A stretch of 64,000 nt of DNA from Desulforapulum autotrophicum HRM2 (GCF_000020365.1 NC_012108.1:5154001-5218000), one strand, 5' to 3'; counted from the stretch's first letter, positions 35,644 to 45,000 are shown. Numbers and translations are program-made. Notes: generated by a model from the sequence alone, not told the origin.

Positions 35644-36756
35644 CTATAGGAATGTTTCCACCGGTGTGTAGGCCATTCCAAAGGCATCGGCCACCGCCTT
35701 AAAGGTAATGTTGCCTTTGACAACATTGGCCCCGAGCTTGATCTCATCGCTCTCCTGCATTGCTCGTTTCCAGCCCTTGTTGGCGATGGCAAGGGCATAG
35801 GGAAGGGTTGCATTGGTCAGGGCAAGGGTAGAGGTCCTTGCAACGGCTCCTGGCATGTTGGCAACACAATAGTGGGTGACGCCGTCAATGACAAAGGTTG
35901 GATCCGCATGGGTGGTGGGTCTGGATGTTTCAAAACAACCGCCCTGGTCAATGGCGACATCCACAATGACCGAACCGTTTTTCATCTCCTTGAGCATATC
36001 CCGGGTCAGCAGTTTGGGCGCTTTTGCACCGGCAATCAGAACCGCACCGATGACAACATCGGCCCTGAGGACAAGATCCCTTAGAACAGCAGGGTTTGAC
36101 ATCACCGGGAAACAATTGGCAGGCATAATATCATCCAGATACCTCAAACGTTCAAGGTTGGTATCAAGGATATAAACCTTTGCACCCAGGCCGCAGGCCA
36201 TTTTAGCGGCATTGAGGCCGACAATGCCACCGCCGAGAACAACTACCGTGGCAGGCTCGACACCGGTGACCCCACCCAGGAGAATCCCCATTCCGCCTTC
36301 GGGCATTTCCAGGTACTTTGCCGCTTCCTGGACCGACATGCGGCCGGCAACCTCGCTCATTGGAACGAGCAGGGGAAGGGATCCGTTTTTCTTTTCAATG
36401 GTCTCATAGGCAATGCAGACCGCCTTGCTCTTCACAAGTGCCTTTGTCTGGGGTTCATCAGCGGCAAGGTGGAGATAGGTAAACACGATCTGATCTTCCC
36501 GGATGATATCGTACTCGGAGGGTTGGGGCTCTTTGACATGCATGACCAGATCCGAGGCCTTATATATCTCGGCAGGGGTGTCAACCAGGGTTGCGCCGGC
36601 TTCTAAATATGCGGCATCAGGGTATCCGCTGCCAACACCCGCCTCTTTTTCCACCAGGACCGTGTGCCCGTTTTCAGCCATGGCAACAACCCCTGCAGGG
36701 GTCATGGCCACTCTTTTCTCAGCAACTTTGATCTCCCGTAAAATTCCAACAATCAT
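35644..36756 (-). CDS. ald: Alanine dehydrogenase
   Basis: A 370-residue NAD-dependent enzyme interconverting L-alanine and pyruvate plus ammonia. ATG 36756, after AGGAG, gives MIVGILREIKVAEKRVAMTP, the classical Ald N-terminus. The Rossmann motif VLGGGIVGLNAAKMA is near residue 172. Conserved KEPQPSE and the DVAIDQGGCFETSRPTTH segment are present. The position is odd: it lies between the genes of a presumed ABC-2 exporter, in the same direction, with 2 bp to the permease gene. Confidence 0.95.
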   Translation of the reverse strand: MIVGILREIKVAEKRVAMTPAGVVAMAENGHTVLVEKEAGVGSGYPDAAYLEAGATLVDTPAEIYKASDLVMHVKEPQPSEYDIIREDQIVFTYLHLAADEPQTKALVKSKAVCIAYETIEKKNGSLPLLVPMSEVAGRMSVQEAAKYLEMPEGGMGILLGGVTGVEPATVVVLGGGIVGLNAAKMACGLGAKVYILDTNLERLRYLDDIMPANCFPVMSNPAVLRDLVLRADVVIGAVLIAGAKAPKLLTRDMLKEMKNGSVIVDVAIDQGGCFETSRPTTHADPTFVIDGVTHYCVANMPGAVARTSTLALTNATLPYALAIANKGWKRAMQESDEIKLGANVVKGNITFKAVADAFGMAYTPVETFL

Positions 36757-36883
36757 TTGCAGATCTCCTGATTTAAGATTTAAATAACGCCATTCCAGGA
36801 TAATGGAACAGACAGAAAAGATCAACCAATGGATCAATAAACGCCTGGGGTCTTGATCCAGATTCCATTGATTTTTCCATTTA

Positions 36884-37042
36884 GGGGCTCAGATGTAAAT
36901 AATTCCACAAAGATGGTGCAGAATTTCAGCTCGTATTCAAGGCGTATCAAAGGGAGCATATTGAAATATGTGCCCTTTGATGCAACGCAGAAGACGAGCT
37001 GAAAGACAAGCAAGATTGAGGAATTATTAATTTCTGAGTCCC
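36884..37042. mobile_element. 159-bp MITE with near-complete palindromic symmetry
   Basis: Ends GGGGCTCAGATGTAAATAAT (36884) and the reverse complement GGGACTCAGAAATTAATAAT (from 37042) are imperfect inverted repeats; both arms of about 80 bp pair, with ATCAAAGGG and CCCTTTGAT in the centre. TTA flanks both sides (36881-36883 and 37043-37045), a likely target duplication. The right TTA is the stop codon of the ABC ATPase gene. A half copy is at 47461-47542. No transposase is encoded, so it would need one in trans. Confidence 0.85.
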
Positions 37043-37765
37043 TTATGCCCTGAGGTGTCGTCCGGTGAGATTTAAAAACACAGTCTCAAGATTTCGAGGC
37101 TCACCGTCATCCTTGCAATGCTGGGCCATGAGGGTTTCAGGAGATCCCTGGGCAATTATGCGGCCCTGGTCCATGATGATAATGTCGTCGCACAGGGTTT
37201 GAGCCTCTTCCATGTAATGGGTTGTCAAAACGATGGATTTACCCTGGGCCTTCACCCCCCGGATGATTTTCCACATATGCTGGCGGGCCAGGGGATCAAG
37301 ACCTGTGGAAGGTTCGTCAAGAAAAAGAAGATCCGGGTCATTTATCAGGGCAAGTCCAAGAAGAAGTCGCTGCTTCTGTCCACCGGATATCCGGTCGTTC
37401 ATCTGTTTTCCAATGGCTTCAAGCATACACAGTCGTCTCACCTCTTCCATGGGAAGAGAATTTTTATAAAACCGGCCAAAGGTTCTGAGGGTATCGTCCA
37501 CCGTTAGAAATGACAAAAGCTCTGTATGCTGAAACTGGATACCTATTTTTTCGCGAAAATTTCGATCCCTCTCTCGTCCCTTAAAGAGAATGGTGCCCCG
37601 GGTTGGCGTGATGATATCCTCGAGCATTTCCACAGTGGTGGTTTTACCGGCCCCGTTCTGCCCCAGGAGCCCGAAACAGATCCCCTCCTCAATGGAAAAA
37701 GAAATCCCGTCAACAGCCGTGATGTTCTTATAGCGTTTTACCAGCCCATTTATTTCAAGCAGCAT
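37043..37765 (-). CDS. ABC-2 exporter ATPase
   Basis: A 240-residue ATP-binding subunit with Walker A GQNGAGKTT, signature SGGQKQRLLLG, Walker B LLFLDEPSTGLDP and the switch His in TTHYMEEA. It overlaps the PHP gene by 1 bp (TAATG) and probably drives the permease encoded at 34592-35641. Its stop codon coincides with the target duplication of the 159-bp MITE, so the insertion did not shorten the protein. Confidence 0.92.
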   Translation of the reverse strand: MLLEINGLVKRYKNITAVDGISFSIEEGICFGLLGQNGAGKTTTVEMLEDIITPTRGTILFKGRERDRNFREKIGIQFQHTELLSFLTVDDTLRTFGRFYKNSLPMEEVRRLCMLEAIGKQMNDRISGGQKQRLLLGLALINDPDLLFLDEPSTGLDPLARQHMWKIIRGVKAQGKSIVLTTHYMEEAQTLCDDIIIMDQGRIIAQGSPETLMAQHCKDDGEPRNLETVFLNLTGRHLRA

Positions 37766-38688
37766 TACAGATTTCCCTTCATGGGAATGTGGTCTTTGAA
37801 CGTCTCAAACGCCTCCCGGGAAATGCCGCAAACCCCGATGGGTCGAGCCACGGCATCATGGCAGTCAGACCCGCCCGTAACAACCAGGTTGTATTTTTTT
37901 GCCCAGGTCCTGAGAATGTCCCGGTGTGCCGGAATATGGCCTGGATAATCGATTTCAATCCCCCCAAGCCCCGCAGCCAGGAATTCCGGCAAAAGCTGTT
38001 CCACAATCTCCAAGGGCGGCAGCACCTCCCTGTAATGGCCTTTACCTGGAAAGGATCCTGCAGCAGGGTGGGCAAGCACACTGAGCATGGGAAATTGTCT
38101 GACAAAACCGGTTACAGTGTCAAGGTCAATCCCCGAAGGAAGATAGGCCGGGCTGTGATTTCCGATGATTGCATTCACCTGTTCCGGGGATCGAATGCCG
38201 TGATTTTCACTCAAAGCCAGGGCAAAATGTCGCCTTGACGCATTTTTAGCAAAACGGGCAATCTCTTCGCATGTAAGGGCACGCTCGAGCATGGGAGTGC
38301 TGCCCTGGGGGCCGAAAAACCGATTGATCTCCCTGACCCGCTGGGCCACAAGCAACGGCCCCCGGCCGTTGGCAAGGGTGTCTGAAATAATTTGCTGGAA
38401 GGTTGAATCCGCCACCAGGTTTTTTGAAAAATAACACAGAAGATGCAGGGTCCCTGTAAAAAACGGACGCTTGAACCGGACCGAGATCTCCACCCCGGGA
38501 ACGACCTCCAGCCCATGGCGGTCTCCTGCCACAATGGCCTCCCCGACGGCGTCAATGGTGTCGTGATCGGTCACTCCCAGGGCCGACAGACCCGCCTTTT
38601 TAGCTGCAGCAACAAGGTCCTGTGGCGAATAATCTCCGTCAGAAGCAGTGGTATGGTTGTGCAAATCTGCGTAAAATGGGCCTTTCAT
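37765..38688 (-). CDS. PHP-domain metal-dependent phosphoesterase
   Basis: A 307-residue PHP protein with an AGAGGAG site. Metal-binding motifs are DLHNHTTASDG (residues 8-18), GVTDHDTID, and EISVRF; later ligands appear in LAHPAAG and VTGGSDCHD. This family includes the 3',5'-nucleoside bisphosphate phosphatase YciV/RnaAM. The exact substrate is unknown. It is coupled by TAATG to the ABC ATPase gene. Confidence 0.9.
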   Translation of the reverse strand: MKGPFYADLHNHTTASDGDYSPQDLVAAAKKAGLSALGVTDHDTIDAVGEAIVAGDRHGLEVVPGVEISVRFKRPFFTGTLHLLCYFSKNLVADSTFQQIISDTLANGRGPLLVAQRVREINRFFGPQGSTPMLERALTCEEIARFAKNASRRHFALALSENHGIRSPEQVNAIIGNHSPAYLPSGIDLDTVTGFVRQFPMLSVLAHPAAGSFPGKGHYREVLPPLEIVEQLLPEFLAAGLGGIEIDYPGHIPAHRDILRTWAKKYNLVVTGGSDCHDAVARPIGVCGISREAFETFKDHIPMKGNL

Positions 38689-38742
38689 ATTTGTCTCCTC
38701 TTTGGATGGGGTAAAAGTTTTAAATACGCTGAAAAGGATCTT

Positions 38743-38768
38743 TTTTCAACGTCCTTTTTCGTTGAAAA
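38743..38768. other. Hairpin between divergent PHP and SixA genes
   Basis: TTTTCAACG and CGTTGAAAA (38743-38751 and 38760-38768) form a perfect 9-bp inverted repeat in a divergent promoter region. It could be an operator; no T-run in a suitable position. Confidence 0.4.
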
Positions 38769-38834
38769 GAGTGGAAGCAGGTGGTAACAGTAACAGCGAG
38801 TATTTCAACATCTTTTAATTAAGGGAGATTTTCC

Positions 38835-39299
38835 ATGGCACTTTACCTGATACAGCACGGAAAAAGCCGCTCCAAAGCGGAGGATTCAAAACAGCGGCTA
38901 TCGGACTTGGGAAGGGCTGACACACGGCGAATCGCCCAGGTGGCCGAGGGTTACAGGGTCCCTGTATCGATCATCCGCCACAGCCGCAAGGAACGGGCCT
39001 TTGAAACAGCAAGAATCTTTGCCCAGTTTTTAACGCCGGAACGGGGAATCGAAGAGATTGACGGAATTGATCCCATGGACGATGTGGAAACCTTTGCAAT
39101 CACCCTTGATACAAAGGAAAACAGCATGGTGGTCGGCCATCTGCCGTTCATGGAACGGCTTGTGGGCTATCTTGTGGCAGGAAACCCTGAAAAACGGATA
39201 TTCAAATTCCAGAACTCGGGAATTGTCTGCCTGGATAAGGACGAAAACGGCTGGTTTATCTCCTGGACACTCATGCCGAACATTGGAAAGGACATTTAA
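38835..39299 (+). CDS. sixA: SixA-type phosphohistidine phosphatase
   Basis: A 154-residue histidine-phosphatase-superfamily protein with the catalytic motif LIQHGKS (His8-Gly; Gln replaces the usual Arg), then LSDLGRADTRRIA and the second catalytic His in VVGHLPFMERL. Such proteins dephosphorylate phosphohistidine on signalling proteins. A good AGGGAG site lies upstream. Replacement of the RHG arginine by Gln is unusual and might reduce or change activity. Confidence 0.85.
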   Translation: MALYLIQHGKSRSKAEDSKQRLSDLGRADTRRIAQVAEGYRVPVSIIRHSRKERAFETARIFAQFLTPERGIEEIDGIDPMDDVETFAITLDTKENSMVVGHLPFMERLVGYLVAGNPEKRIFKFQNSGIVCLDKDENGWFISWTLMPNIGKDI

Positions 39300-39334
39300 T
39301 TTTTCAACGCCTTGGGATCGGTATCCGAGTGGTA

Positions 39335-39874
39335 TCAGATCTTCTGTTCCTGACCGGTAAAACAGGGAATACACAGATTCCTGCCGGCAAAGCGGCGTAT
39401 CCGCGACTCCATGACCATCTCACCACAGGCCTCACACTGGATGCTCTCAAGTATCCTGGCCGGTTTCACGGGGGGCGTATTAATCTCCTGCACCCTGAAC
39501 AGCTCATCAAGGTCGGCTGCCATGATCATTTCAATGGCATCCTTTCTTGCGGCTCCATCTGTTACATTGGGTCGATTGACCAGCACGGCCCGAAATCCCC
39601 TCTGGCTGCTCCTGTCAAAAAAGGTAAATGCGGCCTTGCCATAATCTTTGTGCACCAGATTTCCCTTGCCATAGGTGCATCCGGTGAGAAACTGAACGGC
39701 ATCAAGGGCGCACATGTCCGTCTCGGCAACGCACACCGGAGATATACATTCACTGATGTCAAGCCGTTCCATGGCAAGCTCTGACACACGGATGCCTATG
39801 GCAAGCCCCGGACATGAGTGGCCGTGGAATTCAATGGTTTTGTCGATCTTAATTTTATCAATGGTGCATGCCAT
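39335..39874 (-). CDS. FmdE-family protein (formylmethanofuran dehydrogenase subunit E-like)
   Basis: A 179-residue protein starting at ATG 39874 after AAGGAG. The FmdE motif IEFHGHSCPGLAIGIRV is followed by AETDMCALDAVQ and TGCTYGKGN; the C-terminal zinc ribbon is CEACGE...CIPC. Family members in bacteria occur with molybdopterin enzymes but their reaction is not firmly known. It is convergent with sixA. A molybdenum-storage-like protein gene is 6 kb downstream, which may or may not be related. Confidence 0.88.
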   Translation of the reverse strand: MACTIDKIKIDKTIEFHGHSCPGLAIGIRVSELAMERLDISECISPVCVAETDMCALDAVQFLTGCTYGKGNLVHKDYGKAAFTFFDRSSQRGFRAVLVNRPNVTDGAARKDAIEMIMAADLDELFRVQEINTPPVKPARILESIQCEACGEMVMESRIRRFAGRNLCIPCFTGQEQKI

Positions 39875-39916
39875 GGGGATTCTCCTTGTAAACAGAAAGA
39901 TTTTAATGTTCACATG

Positions 39917-41149
39917 TTAATAAAAACAATTGAACATCATTAACACATTGCTGCTTCCGGATTGCATCAACAAGGAATCATCCGAAGCCTCATCTGCTGA
40001 ATTTTGTATATCATGCTGACCTGTGATGGAAAACTCCAGATTATCCCTTAGATTGATCCGCAGTTTGATCTCCATATCCATCGAACTGAAAGCGCTGTGG
40101 GAGGAGGTGTTACTGGCCAACTCTTCACCTTTTGAATACTCCAACTGCATGTACAACGCCCATTGTTTATGAATCGGGGACAAAAGAGTATTGAGCCCGA
40201 ATGACCATTCAGGAACATTCAAAAGCGTCTCGTTTTCTTTGGAATAATCAAAATAGGTAATGGATGGTTTGATGTTGAACCCATTACCAGGCCAAAAATC
40301 ACCGGACAATTTAATCCCCATGCGTTCTGCGGTATCAGGCAGAGCCCCAGGGGTCTGGGAATTGGTGGTCAGCAGGTCAAATTTTTCATGTATGGCGCTC
40401 AAATGCATATCTAAACCATCGAACAAGGTATGGCCATAGTCAATTTCATAAAAGGGCAATAAAAGCACATTTACATCATGGCTTTCAAAGGCTGTGTCAT
40501 CAACGGGGTTAAAATCATTTTCCAGTGCAAGGTTGTTGAAACGGAAATCATTCCCGGCAAGGATTTGGATCTCTCCGTTTTGATTGACAGGGATAGTCAG
40601 ACTGCCTTCAAGCTGGTATTGATCAAAATCGGGTTGAAAAATATTCAAGGCCTTGTGACGCTTGGACCCCACAAAACGTTTTTTCCAGTAACGATCATCC
40701 AGGCTTGACATGGTTATTCCCAGACTGCTGGAGGCATGAATAAACTGACCGTCCGAGACGTACATGCCAACATGGCTGATCCTCTTTCTCTTGTTCGTGG
40801 CAAAAAAGATCAAATCACCCGGTTGTATCTCATGGGTACTGATTTTTTTAAACTTAGAAGAATCAAATTGAGCACCGGCGGTGTAGGGCAGGTTAATACC
40901 AAAGAACTTGCTATAAACCGTCCTGACAAAGCTTGAGCAATCCATGCCTTTTCTGGATGTCCCCCCCCGTAGATAGGGAATTCCAAGATATTTTTTAACT
41001 TTTTGTTCAAACTGGCGGGCAGTGAGATTAAGGGAGGACAATGACGAAGCAGTCCGACCTTCGAAATCGGTTGCCTGGGAGCCCTGCACGGTGATGACCA
41101 TAAAAGAAAAGACACAGATGAAACATTTAAAAAATGCAGAAGGCAACAT
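39917..41149 (-). CDS. NlpC/P60 peptidase fused to a predicted outer-membrane beta-barrel
   Basis: The 410-residue product starts with a signal peptide (MLPSAFFKCFICVF...GSQA). An upstream GTG at 41185 is an alternative start. Residues about 45-165 are an NlpC/P60 cell-wall endopeptidase: catalytic Cys in GMDCSSFVRT, His in ISHVGMYVS, and IHASSS. The remaining 240 residues show alternating hydrophobic strands and end in the aromatic-rich SSNVLMMFNCFY, the C-terminal signature of outer-membrane barrels. An NlpC domain fused to an outer-membrane barrel is not a standard layout. Confidence 0.82.
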   Translation of the reverse strand: MLPSAFFKCFICVFSFMVITVQGSQATDFEGRTASSLSSLNLTARQFEQKVKKYLGIPYLRGGTSRKGMDCSSFVRTVYSKFFGINLPYTAGAQFDSSKFKKISTHEIQPGDLIFFATNKRKRISHVGMYVSDGQFIHASSSLGITMSSLDDRYWKKRFVGSKRHKALNIFQPDFDQYQLEGSLTIPVNQNGEIQILAGNDFRFNNLALENDFNPVDDTAFESHDVNVLLLPFYEIDYGHTLFDGLDMHLSAIHEKFDLLTTNSQTPGALPDTAERMGIKLSGDFWPGNGFNIKPSITYFDYSKENETLLNVPEWSFGLNTLLSPIHKQWALYMQLEYSKGEELASNTSSHSAFSSMDMEIKLRINLRDNLEFSITGQHDIQNSADEASDDSLLMQSGSSNVLMMFNCFY

Positions 41150-41694
41150 TTGTCTGTATAATTTAGGTGTTATGTCCTGTCTCACTGTTTGAGTTTAAAA
41201 TTTATCGAAACCATTTATCAGGAAACAGTCCCGAAGATTGCAGGGATCATAAACATTTGGGAGGGAATTATCAATCCTTAATCTTCATTGCCTGCAAATT
41301 TATGGTTATAACCTAAGGCAATGGCGAATTTTTTGTTTTTGGCAACTTACCCAAAGCCATGGAATCATGGGGGCAAAAGACCTGTCCAGGCCAACAGCAA
41401 ACTGAAACTGATTTCATTCAGCCTTTTTTCCACTATGTAAAAGCATCTGACAGGCACGGACATCACGAAAAAAGGCTTGCCCTTCGAACTTTAAAACCAT
41501 TTCATCTCATTATTTTAGACAGTTAAAACCCCTGTTTTTTAATAAAGGTTTCGGTACACAATTTGCTGATAGATAGCTGAATATTCTATTTGAGAAATTA
41601 GACCCCAGGCTGAAAATGAAGGTTCGGCAAGTACTTAAACAGAATGGATGTCAGGTATAAGAAAATATACCCTAAAAAAACAGGAGTTGAATCT
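41150..41694. other. Intergenic region upstream of the acyl-CoA synthetase gene
   Basis: About 540 bp, divergent promoter region. No gene, terminator, riboswitch or repeat recognised. Confidence 0.4.
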
Positions 41695-43869
41695 ATGAAG
41701 AAACAGAACTTACTTGAAAAAACAAAAACACAGGATCCTCAAACGTTGAATGAAAGGGATGCAAAACAACTTTTAAAATCATATGGTGTACCCATGGTCA
41801 TGGAAATGACAGCCAGTGATATTGAAACTGCCCTGGCAGCGGCCCAGAAGATGGGATATCCAGTGGTACTAAAAGGATATGGAACCACCCTCCAGCATAA
41901 AACCGAACGGGGACTGGTTCACTTGAACCTGTGCGATGCCGAAAGCGTTAGAATGGCGGCAACTTCGATCATGACCGAGGCAGGTTCGGAGCTTGAAGGA
42001 CTGCTGATTCAGCCCTGCCTGACCGGACAAAGGGAATTTGTGGCAGGCATGTTTCGAGATCAACTGTTCGGACCGGTTGTCATGTTCGGACTGGGAGGAG
42101 TCTTTACAGAGGCGGTACATGATGTCTCCCTTCGTCTGGCCCCCCTCAGTCTGATTGATGCCGGGGAGATGCTCAACGAAATAAATGCCCAGGCCATGCT
42201 GGGAAGATTCAGGGGCGAGGCAGGGGTTGACCGGAATTCAATAAAAGATATCCTCATGGGATTATCCCGGCTGGCCATGGAAAAACCCGACATTGCAGAA
42301 ATAGACATCAACCCACTGATTGCAGATGCCACAGGCAGAATTACCGCAGTGGATGCACTGGTCTGTTTCCGGGAAAAAGAAAAAAACACCGGGATAACAT
42401 CACCCGTGGATTACCGCCGGATCAATCGATTCTTTTACCCCGAATCCATTGCCTTTGTCGGGGCCTCTTCAACCTTTGGCAAATGGGGTTATCTGCTTCC
42501 TTTGAGCACCTTGTCCTGGGATTACAAGGGAAAGGTTTATATGGTCAATCCCACTGGTGCCACCCTCTTTGACCAAACGGGCTATCCAAAAGTCACGGAT
42601 ATTCCAGGTCCGGTTGACCTGGCAGTCGTTACCATCCCTGCGGCCCGGGTGCTGGATTTAATTCCCCAGTTCAAGGCCAAGGGGATAAAAAACATGCTGC
42701 TCATCACCTCAGGTTTCAGGGAAATTGGAGAATCCGGGCTCGATCTGGAAAAAACCCTGATCAAGGAGGCTTCAGAGGCGGGCATTCTGGTCATCGGTCC
42801 CAATACCATGGGGCTTTGCAATCCCCACATCGGTTTAACCTGCCTGCCGTTCCCGGTAACACCCCGGGCTGGCTCCACAGCCCTGGTGTGCCAGTCTGGT
42901 AATATGGGACTCCAATTCCTGGCCTTTGCAGAACAGCAGTGTATTGGCATCCGTGGATTTTGCGGATCAGGCAATGAAGCCATGGTTACCATTCCCGACT
43001 ATCTGGATGCATTTGAAATGGACCCCCTGACCCGAATTGTCATGCTATATATCGAAAGTATCAAAGACGGACGTCGTTTCTTTGATTCAGCCCTGAGGGT
43101 CAGTCGTAAAAAACCCATCGTTCTACTCAAGGGCGGACAGAGCGATGCAGGCAGAAAGGCCGCCACAAGCCACACCGGAGCCATTGCATCAGACTCACGT
43201 GTCTTTAATGCCGCATGCCGTCAGGCAGGAATTGTCCAAGTTTCAAAATCAAGAACCCTTCTGGATGTGGTGGCCGCTTTTGCCTCGCAACCAGTTCCCA
43301 AGGGAAACCGGGTCGCCATTTTGACCCTGGGCGGAGGATGGGGGGTTCTGACAGCAGATCTGTGCAGCAATTCAGGCCTGGAGGTCCCCTGCTTAACACC
43401 CGGCATCATCCAGACGATTGATGGGTTGCTGCCCGATTTCTGGAGCCGTGGAAACCCCGTCGATATTGTTGGCACCCTGGGCCTGGAAACCCCGACCCTG
43501 ATACTGGAGGAGCTGCTCAAATGGGATGGATGCGACGCCGTGATCAACCTGGGTATTCTGGGAAAGAAATTTTTCATCAAGCGGGTGATCTCAGCCGCCA
43601 GCACCCGGGGGGCAATTTCCACCCAGGAACAAGACTTTTTACTGGAAACGGCGCTTAAATCGGAAGAAAAATATATTGCGGATCTGGTGGGGCTGATTGA
43701 ACGATACCAAAAGCCGATCTTCGGTGTTACCCTCTACGATGAAGAAAAAGACCGCACCATATATCCGGTGGGTGATGGTATTTATAAAGGTCTCTTTTAT
43801 CCCACCCCGGACCGGGCAGTAGTGGCATTGTCAAAAATGGTGGGATACGGCCAATTCTTAAAAAGTTAG
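41695..43869 (+). CDS. NDP-forming acyl-CoA synthetase (beta-alpha fusion)
   Basis: A 724-residue protein starting at ATG 41695 after AGGAG; the upstream ATG at 41644 has no such site. The N-terminus (about 1-230) is an ATP-grasp domain (LKGYGTTLQHKTERGLVHL, EIDINPLIAD). The second part holds a CoA-binding domain (YPESIAFVGASSTFGKWG, about 250-340) and a succinyl-CoA-ligase-like domain with the phosphohistidine region ATSHTGAIASD. Such enzymes conserve energy by converting acyl-CoA plus ADP to acid plus ATP. The beta domain precedes the alpha part, the reverse of the classical ADP-forming acetyl-CoA synthetase. Confidence 0.92.
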   Translation: MKKQNLLEKTKTQDPQTLNERDAKQLLKSYGVPMVMEMTASDIETALAAAQKMGYPVVLKGYGTTLQHKTERGLVHLNLCDAESVRMAATSIMTEAGSELEGLLIQPCLTGQREFVAGMFRDQLFGPVVMFGLGGVFTEAVHDVSLRLAPLSLIDAGEMLNEINAQAMLGRFRGEAGVDRNSIKDILMGLSRLAMEKPDIAEIDINPLIADATGRITAVDALVCFREKEKNTGITSPVDYRRINRFFYPESIAFVGASSTFGKWGYLLPLSTLSWDYKGKVYMVNPTGATLFDQTGYPKVTDIPGPVDLAVVTIPAARVLDLIPQFKAKGIKNMLLITSGFREIGESGLDLEKTLIKEASEAGILVIGPNTMGLCNPHIGLTCLPFPVTPRAGSTALVCQSGNMGLQFLAFAEQQCIGIRGFCGSGNEAMVTIPDYLDAFEMDPLTRIVMLYIESIKDGRRFFDSALRVSRKKPIVLLKGGQSDAGRKAATSHTGAIASDSRVFNAACRQAGIVQVSKSRTLLDVVAAFASQPVPKGNRVAILTLGGGWGVLTADLCSNSGLEVPCLTPGIIQTIDGLLPDFWSRGNPVDIVGTLGLETPTLILEELLKWDGCDAVINLGILGKKFFIKRVISAASTRGAISTQEQDFLLETALKSEEKYIADLVGLIERYQKPIFGVTLYDEEKDRTIYPVGDGIYKGLFYPTPDRAVVALSKMVGYGQFLKS

Positions 43870-43992
43870 CAGGTCGATTAAGGGATAGGCTCTGATACAG
43901 CAAACAAGATGAGGGGGTTTTTTTTCGTCAAAAGTTTGGATAAACCTGGATGCAAGCGTGGATTTTCATGGGGCCGCATTGGGCGAAGAAAC

Positions 43993-44018
43993 ACCCCCCA
44001 GGTCGGTTGGTGGGGGGT
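43993..44018 (-). terminator. Possible terminator downstream of TiaS-like gene
   Basis: ACCCCCC (43993-43999) and GGGGGGT (44012-44018) form a hairpin followed on the minus strand by GTTTCTTC. It lies about 85 bp after the stop at 44102. The T-run is short. Confidence 0.4.
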
Positions 44019-44101
44019 TGGGAGCTTACCATTGCCCATGATTTCATCAAATAAAAACGGCTTGAAGATATCCAGGACAGCGTTAAACAGCAGCTGGATG
44101 T

Positions 44102-44851
44102 TCAGTATTCCCGGATCTCCGGCTTGGTCAATGTTCGCCAATGGACGCTGCCGTCGCCTTCGGCAGAAGCGATCCGGTCCACTAGGACCACCCGTCGGTT
44201 GAATGAGAGCATGGTCTTTACCTTGTCTGCTCCCATCAATATCCGGGTTGCGGAATCCAGATCAACCCCGTCAACGGTTTGAACCCCGTCAACGTAGCCC
44301 TCTGAACACAGGGTCTGCACCGTTGATACGGTTCCCATGGCCCCGAAATGGTTCCATCCCCGGAATCGGCCATCATTGCCGGAAAGCCTCAGCCCTATGC
44401 CGGCCAGGGCACCCACCACACCGTCCCCGGTACCGCCATGTTCGGAAAGATGAACCCCTATATCCTTTGCAAGATCGTAGGCAAGACGCTTTGACAACAC
44501 CTCTGTTTTTGCCCTTTTTCCAAAATCAATCAACTGCCCCCAGTCAAGGTCCCGGTCAAGGGGAACCACGCAGAATCCGGGATCGGAACCGGTTGCAGAT
44601 CGCTCTTCAAGAAAGCCTGCTCCAAAATCGATCAATCCCTCCAGATCTGCGCTGAAATCGATGCAAAAGCACATGGAACTGTTATGGGAGGTGTAGGGGA
44701 TATCCTCATGCACAAAGAGTTGATGCCTGGAAACTGCGGAACAGCTTCCCCATCGTTTGCACTCTATTTTTTCAGCCATGATCTGGGAGAGCTTTCCCGT
44801 TCCCATGCTCTCAAGATTATCTGTATCATCAACACAAACCAGTACCTTCAC
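44102..44851 (-). CDS. TiaS-like nucleotide-binding protein (tRNA agmatinylcytidine synthetase family)
   Basis: A 249-residue protein starting with GTG 44851 after GGGAG. Its N-terminus, MKVLVCVDDTDNLESMGTGKL, resembles the DDTDS...G..T signature of the archaeal TiaS kinase-like domain, which modifies the wobble cytidine of tRNA-Ile2. HLSEHGGTGDGVVGALAGIGL follows near residue 125. Bacteria normally use TilS for this job, so a different substrate is likely. It is much shorter than archaeal TiaS and lacks the OB-fold and zinc ribbon. Confidence 0.7.
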   Translation of the reverse strand: MKVLVCVDDTDNLESMGTGKLSQIMAEKIECKRWGSCSAVSRHQLFVHEDIPYTSHNSSMCFCIDFSADLEGLIDFGAGFLEERSATGSDPGFCVVPLDRDLDWGQLIDFGKRAKTEVLSKRLAYDLAKDIGVHLSEHGGTGDGVVGALAGIGLRLSGNDGRFRGWNHFGAMGTVSTVQTLCSEGYVDGVQTVDGVDLDSATRILMGADKVKTMLSFNRRVVLVDRIASAEGDGSVHWRTLTKPEIREY

Positions 44852-45000
44852 ACACCTTCTCCCGCTTAAAATTTAAAAACCCGACAGTGCCACCACTGTT
44901 TTTCCGACAAACGGTTTTTATAAATCCTTCCGTACAATGTGTCAATCTTATCTGTAAATTAAAGAAGCACCCAATGGGAAACAACTAAAACCAACGGAAT

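Noticed and set aside
43878-44141. 87-residue minus-strand frame near the TiaS-like gene
   Set aside because: It overlaps the end of the TiaS-like gene, spans a hairpin and has no initiation signal.
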